Source: Mallotus nudiflorus (Eukaryota > Streptophyta > Magnoliopsida > Malpighiales > Euphorbiaceae). Taken from it: DNA of 64,000 nucleotides. The DNA lies in NCBI GenBank assembly GCA_947683625.1, contig CANTUR010000279.1, positions 1,892,501 through 1,956,500 on the forward strand. Reading direction: 5' to 3'. This document shows, one piece after another, positions 59,272 through 64,000 of this stretch. A program made the position numbers and the translations under genes. The notes below the pieces were generated by a model. It was not told the origin of the DNA and searched no databases. It worked only from the letters and a program-made list of their open reading frames with translations. Positions within the stretch are counted from its first letter, which is position 1, and each line of letters opens with the position of its first letter.

Positions 59272-60569
59272 TTTTATGTTTAATTGATGGTTGAACTATT
59301 TTCATGTGAAATCATGTTGTGCTTATTGATTACTTTGATTGATAAATATTTTGATTTTGATCTTAAATTTTTTTTTTAGTTGTCAGCTTATATTTGGTTT
59401 ATCTTTTTAAATTTCCTTTTTCATTTTGTAAAAGGAGGATAAATAATTTGAGTTTGCATGTGTACCTAGTTAATTTTTTTTAACATGTGTAACTTTTTTA
59501 ATTTTAAAACTCCCATAAAAAATGAGTTTATGTTAATGACATATTATATTTTTGTTTGATATAAGGGGAGAAATTTTGTCTAAATTTTTTCATTTATATT
59601 AACATTGTAAGTATGACTAATTTTGTCATACATCATATGTGAGAAAAGTCCTTATTTTGCTTACTTTGTTTATGTATGACATAGATTTTATAAAGATTTT
59701 GTGTATCTTTGTTTTCATATCTCTCTCTTTTCTTTTTGCTTTTGACAAAGGGGAAAAAATATTTGAGTTTGTTATTTGTTACTATACATTATATAATATT
59801 ATCTTCTTAGGAATTGTTTTTATCTTTGATAAGGCATGAATATTTTTACAAAGATTTTGTGTATCTTTACTTTGTTCCTATAGGAATTTTGGTGAATATT
59901 GTTATTATACATGTGTATAATATTATCTTTTTTGAAATTTTTTTTATCTTTGATAAGGCATGAATATTTTTACAAAGATTTGGTATATCTTTGCCTTGTT
60001 CTTGTAGGATTTTCGGTCCCTTTAGGTTCATTTCCCCTTATATCTCTCTTTTCCTTTTACTTTTGTACAAAGAGAAGAAAGTATGTTATGAATAATTTAT
60101 GTTTATCTTTTTATATGCTAAGTGCTACATGATTGATTAGCTAACTAAGCTTTATATGATCATATGATAATTAAGCATGTCTAGCATCAACATTATCATT
60201 ATATGTACTATTTTTGTGATGAATTTTAGTGGCACTATATGCATATATGTTTGAAATTATTTCCTTAAATTGCCTAATATTTATTTAAATTATCATGTTG
60301 TCATATTTTATGTTTTTAATACATTTGTCATAAGAATGCCATGTTTTTATCACTCTCGCTATATTTTATATTGTTTTTATTTTTTTGTCAAGGGGAATAA
60401 TCTATAAATTTATATTTCTTATCATGTCCATATTCGTAGGGGGAGAAATAAAGAAATATATTTTATTTCATATGGTATCATTATTATTACAAATATTATC
60501 ACACACTTTACTTTGTATTATTTTTTATCAAACTCAAAATAAGTTTGTCAAAATCAAAAAGGGGGAGAA
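59272..60569 (+). other. Sirevirus 3' non-coding tail with several polypurine tracts
   Basis: AT-rich, no convincing gene. Purine tracts of the type AAGGGGAGAAATT occur near 59564, 59748, 60068, 60439 and finally 60557-60569, where AAAAAGGGGGAGAA leads into the LTR. Phrases such as TTTGATAAGGCATGAATATT occur twice (59826 and 59949), a local 120-bp duplication. Confidence 0.65.
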
Positions 60570-62271
60570 TGTTGACCTTAGCAATAATCAATTTTAATTT
60601 TGATCTTAAAAAACTTAATTTTGAGCATTTAATTTGTTTGTTTAAGTGTGTATAAGTTAGGACTCCATTGGAAGTTAAAATGAAGTATGATTATTTTGGG
60701 CTGATTCGACCTCTGAGATTCAAGGAGGCTTTTAACATCCTTAGAGCTTTATAATGAGAACATTATCTTCTTTAAATTTCATTTATACATCTTGAGCTTT
60801 TTGAATTAGGCTTGCTTGTCAAAATCCAATTTCATTTAGGTATGCAAATATTAAGTCAAAATCAACATATGCAGCTGCTATTTCAGATTGCACAGCTCTT
60901 AGTATTTTAGACATATCTTGAACTAAAGAAGCCTAGTTGAGATTATTCAAAATGATATGGAAATATAAGTTGAATATCTATAACTTTTATGAAGAAATTT
61001 TGGACAAATTCAAACTTCTTCAGTATAAAATCATAGGTTCAACTGGTGTATAGCTATTTGATAGTAGTCTCCATTTTAGATTGCATAACTCTTAGTATTT
61101 TAGACATATCTTGAGCTACAGAAGTTCAATTGAGGTAATTCAAAATGATATGAAAATATAAGTCAAATAAATACAACTTTGGTAAAGAAATTTTTTCAAA
61201 TTCAAACACCTTCAATATAAAATCATTGGTTCAACTTGTGCATAGCTGTCTGATAGTAGTCTACATTTTAGACTGCACATCTCTTAGTATTTTTGACATA
61301 TATTGAGCTAAAGATATCCAATTTAGGTGATTTTAATTTATATACTAAGATAAGTCAAATATCTACAGATTTTATGAAGAAATTTTTAGCAAATTCAAAA
61401 GTCTTCAATATAAAATCATGGGTTCAACTTGTACATAGTTGTCCGATAGTAGTCTGCATTTTAGATTGCATAACTCTTAGTATTTTGGATATATCTTGAG
61501 ACACATAAGCCAAATTGAGGTGATTTAAAATTATGTGGAAAGATAAGTTAAATATCTATAACTTTTATAAAAAAAAGTGTGGGAAAAATCAAATGTCTTC
61601 AGTAGCCAATGATGTTTTCAATCCATGCATAGTTGTCTGACAACATCACCTTCAATAATTCAAAATTATAAACATTGAATTCAAAATATAGACATTGGAC
61701 ATATTATTTTCACCTTTAATAGCTTTTTTTTAGTTTTTTTCTATATAAACACCTTAGGAGTTAAATGGAAGTTAAGAAACTTGTTTATCATTCATTCTTC
61801 CTTAAGCTTTCAATTGAGCTCTCAAATTTTCTTAAATAATTCTTTGTTTATATAATTCATGTGAGATTTGGTTATGTGTTAGAAATAGAATTTCTATTCA
61901 TCTTAAATCTTGGGATAGATTAGAAAGGAAGTGAGATTTATTTCTAAAGGAATTGGTTTAAGTGTTGTCTATTAAAACACTTGGGATTTGGTTTTTTGAG
62001 TGAGCCTTTAAAAATCAAGTTGTAATATTGTAAGAGTGAGCCCTAAAAATCTTCTGTAATCTCAATCTTATGAATAAGATTGTAGGTGATTGAAAATCCT
62101 AACTTGGGTATAAGTTAGGTAAAGACGTATGATTGTTATTAAATCTGAACTCCTTAAATTGTTATGTTCTTCATTCTTCCTTCTTAACTTCCATTCAATT
62201 CTTGCAAAGAATTCATTTAATTTCTCATTTTTATTTGATAGTCCTATTCATCCCACTCTAGGAATCTTTTA
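60570..62271 (+). repeat. Sirevirus 3' LTR (1.7 kb) with internal tandem array
   Basis: Starts TGTTGACCTTAGC after a purine tract. A likely TATA box CTATATAAACACC lies at about 61741-61753. The end near GGAATCTTTTA is inferred from the tail of the other Sirevirus LTRs. The array at 60870-61650 makes up almost half of the LTR. Confidence 0.8.
60870..61650. repeat. 192/193-bp tandem repeat, four units, inside the LTR
   Basis: The landmark AGTATTTTAGACATATCTTG begins at 60901, 61094, 61286 and 61479 (spacings 193, 192, 193). Each unit also has GATTGCACAGCTCTT-like, GAAGAAATTTT and CAATATAAAATCAT phrases. The truncated 5' LTR keeps two units. Confidence 0.9.
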
Positions 62272-63114
62272 GGTATTCCAAGTTTGAAAGGCTGTAACCC
62301 ACACAAGTTCTGTGATGGACTTGAATAAAAAAAAAGGCATACAAAAAATAAACCCACACAAATGATGGATTAGGGAGATGTAGGAGGGGTGAGAAGGTGA
62401 TCCCTCAGATAGGTAATGTCACTAGTAATAGTGTCAATTTTGGTGTCCATAACATAAATTCAAGACTCTAAGGTAGTGAGGGATGACTAAACAGCTCCAA
62501 ATTAAGAATTCAAGTGGAGTTTGAGCTGATTTATCATGGATTAAAGTTGATTGTTAGGGTCAGATTCTTCATTAATGTTAGGGACTACAACCTTATGGCA
62601 TTTCCTTGAGGTTGAGAGAGCCTAACTCTCTACCTATTTTTGAAACTTAGGAGTATCTCTGTCATGCCAAATTATGTTCCCCTATTTGTCAAACTCTCTC
62701 CAGAAGATAGTGCCATTTACATTGAGTTTTCTAACCATAAAATGACAAGCCCAACAGTCCAAATTGCATTTATCATTCAGTTAAAGATCAATACCATAGA
62801 GACATTATTCATTAAGGTTGAAGACCTTTAGGTATCTAGCAATGAGGGTGATAAAGCTTGTAACCCTGATTTTTCCAGATTTAGTAGTGGCAATACTCAG
62901 TAGTTGGTTAGAGAAGAGTTTTGTTAGGGCAACCCTTTTTCTATTTACACCACACCACAGCACAAAGAGTTCTAATTTCCTCACATTCCTATAGCTTTCA
63001 CCTCTGGTTAATACAGAATACAAAATAAGCGATGTACATACTTATGCACGAAAGAAACCAAATTAGAATCTCGAGCAATTTTAGGTTGAAACCTTCCCTC
63101 CCTTATTAGATCTG
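62272..63114 (-). pseudogene. Possible Athila-like ORF1 fragment
   Basis: A 72-codon minus-strand frame (63023-62805) includes LFVLWCGVNRKRVALTKLF and GKIRVTSFITLIARYL. This recalls the region of Athila-type gypsy ORF1 proteins that carries a G-I-T-x-x-I-T-x-x-A-R motif. Other minus-strand frames continue at lower coordinates with a coiled-coil-like end. The match is by eye and weak. No LTR or pol is present. Confidence 0.3.
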
Positions 63115-63564
63115 TTAATGATAATGTAAGATTATGTCAAAATATAAAATAGTTATGTAGAAATCCATGGTGATTTCAAGATCAAAGGACTAAACCAATA
63201 TTATTGTGATGAGAATTACTTATGACAATTATTTATATAGTATTCTCATGATGGGTCAATCTAGCACTTTATTTCTTAAATAAGTCCCTATGAGTTGACT
63301 TTATATCTCATATTCATGATTAGTAAAACATAATCATCAATCAATAGCATACTAGCCATAATACATTGTTATGACTAGGGATCATTTGAATAGAACTCAT
63401 ATTTAATCTAAAGGTTTTATTATCAAGTCATATACTTGATGACCCTAGTAAGAATTGACTATTCAAGTAATTATCATAACATAAAATGATAATAAAAAAT
63501 GCCTCTTTATTAAATAAAATGATAAAGTCGTCATACATGATTGACCTAGTGCATATCACTAATA
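63115..63564 (-). repeat. Truncated copia 3' LTR
   Basis: Matches 42301-42750 in inverse orientation (for example CACCATGGATTTCTACATAA and CATTTTATGTTATGATAATT). About 1 kb of the LTR is missing at the low-coordinate side. Confidence 0.82.
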
Positions 63565-63599
63565 ATCTCCCACTTACACTAGGATAAATCTATATTAAA

Positions 63600-64000
63600 A
63601 CTAATACCCATGGACCTAGTATAACTCTCATGCTTAGGCTATAGAAGAGGCTTAGTCAGTAGATCAACAAATCATTTATAGGTACTCTGTATATCTTCAC
63701 GTCTCCTTTCTCAATGATTTCTCAAATGAGATGATAATGCATGAGTATATGTTTGGATCTCTTATGTGATCTAGGCTTCTTAACTTGAACTATAGCTCAA
63801 TTGTTGTCATAATATAAGTTAAATGGATATAATATTCTAGGAATAACACCTAGTCCAGTTATGAACTTCTTAATCCAAACAACCTCTTTAGTTGCTTCTG
63901 AGGTAGCTATATACTCAGTTTCTATTATAGAATCAGCAATAATGTCTTGCTTAGAAATCCTCCAACTCACTACACCTCCATTCAAACAAAACACATAACC
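63600..64000 (-). pseudogene. Copia RNase H fragment
   Basis: Minus-strand motifs are CLNGGVVSWRISKQDIIA, ETEYIATSEATKEVVWIKKF and LYYDNN, then in another phase KKPRSHKRSKHI and NDLLTKPL. This is the 3' end of copia pol. It resembles the RNase H at 16500-16982 (both have NGG-VSW and LYYDNN). A stop follows LYYDNN. Confidence 0.83.

Larger units (their letters stand above)
54711..62271 (+). mobile_element. Sirevirus-type copia element with tandem-repeat LTRs
   Basis: A 7.56-kb element with a truncated 5' LTR (54711-55364) fused to gag, then pol, a 1.3-kb 3' non-coding tail with several purine tracts, and a 1.7-kb 3' LTR (60570-62271). The two LTRs align from TATTAACC/TGTTGACC through two repeat units. 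A deletion has removed the rest of the 5' LTR, the primer site and the gag N-terminus. No target duplication is evident. Confidence 0.85.
63115..64000 (-). mobile_element. Antisense copia element, 3' end (RNase H plus LTR fragment)
   Basis: Read on the minus strand: RNase H, a purine tract AAGTGGGAGAT (63565-63575), then a truncated 3' LTR that stops matching its family near 63115. The LTR is the same family as the solo LTR at 42301-43771. The rest of the element lies beyond the window end. Confidence 0.8.

Noticed and set aside
59639..60132. Hydrophobic plus-strand frames suggesting a membrane protein
   Set aside because: T-rich non-coding tail of the Sirevirus gives Phe/Leu/Ile runs in any frame; includes a local 120-bp duplication and no conserved start.
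62640..62831. 63-codon plus-strand frame
   Set aside because: Overlaps the minus-strand Athila-like fragment; no recognisable motif.

Overview
This is plant nuclear DNA, almost certainly from a eudicot. It is AT-rich and packed with nested LTR retrotransposons. It holds one intron-containing host gene whose product matches the plant plastid ribokinase family. No rRNA, tRNA or CRISPR feature was seen. The species cannot be named from the sequence alone.

Layout. 1-2295: 3' end of a Sirevirus-type Ty1/copia element whose LTR abuts an (AT)n tract. 2462-19209: a very large, decayed Ty1/copia element with LTRs of about 2.16 kb and a near-matching 5-bp target duplication. Its 5' leader is interrupted by a 7.1-kb antisense endogenous pararetrovirus (Caulimoviridae) at about 5521-12640, with remnants of movement protein, coat protein with zinc knuckle, protease, reverse transcriptase and RNase H, a 35S-like core promoter, a poly(A) signal and a primer-binding-site-like sequence. 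20480-25733: two related Ty3/gypsy-like non-autonomous elements back to back, one antisense and one sense, the latter filled with short tandem repeats and no coding capacity. 26409-27803: an unclassified sequence bracketed by TA tracts.

29101-35621: the ribokinase gene (four exons, 373 codons, intact), the only convincing host gene. Its second intron is 4.1 kb. The codons carry the full set of pfkB-family motifs after an N-terminal extension that looks like a plastid transit peptide.

35622-46805: AT-rich intergenic DNA with two long foldback (inverted-repeat) elements at 37710-38284 and 45770-46280. Between them lies a small-LTR copia element (38802-45244, perfect 5-bp target duplication) interrupted by a 1471-bp solo LTR. 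46806-62271: three Sirevirus-type copia fragments in both orientations. The last one carries a 192/193-bp tandem array inside its LTRs. 62272-64000: an Athila-like fragment (weak call) and the 3' end of another antisense copia element of the same LTR family as the solo LTR.

All transposon and viral reading frames are interrupted by stops or frameshifts, so the window reads as old, silenced repeat DNA around one working gene. Many decayed sites differ from consensus by G-to-A or C-to-T changes, as expected from deamination of methylated cytosine. The most notable structures are the pararetrovirus nested in a retrotransposon leader, its rearranged junction at the primer-binding site, the LTR tandem array, and repeated use of TA-rich sites by Sirevirus insertions.
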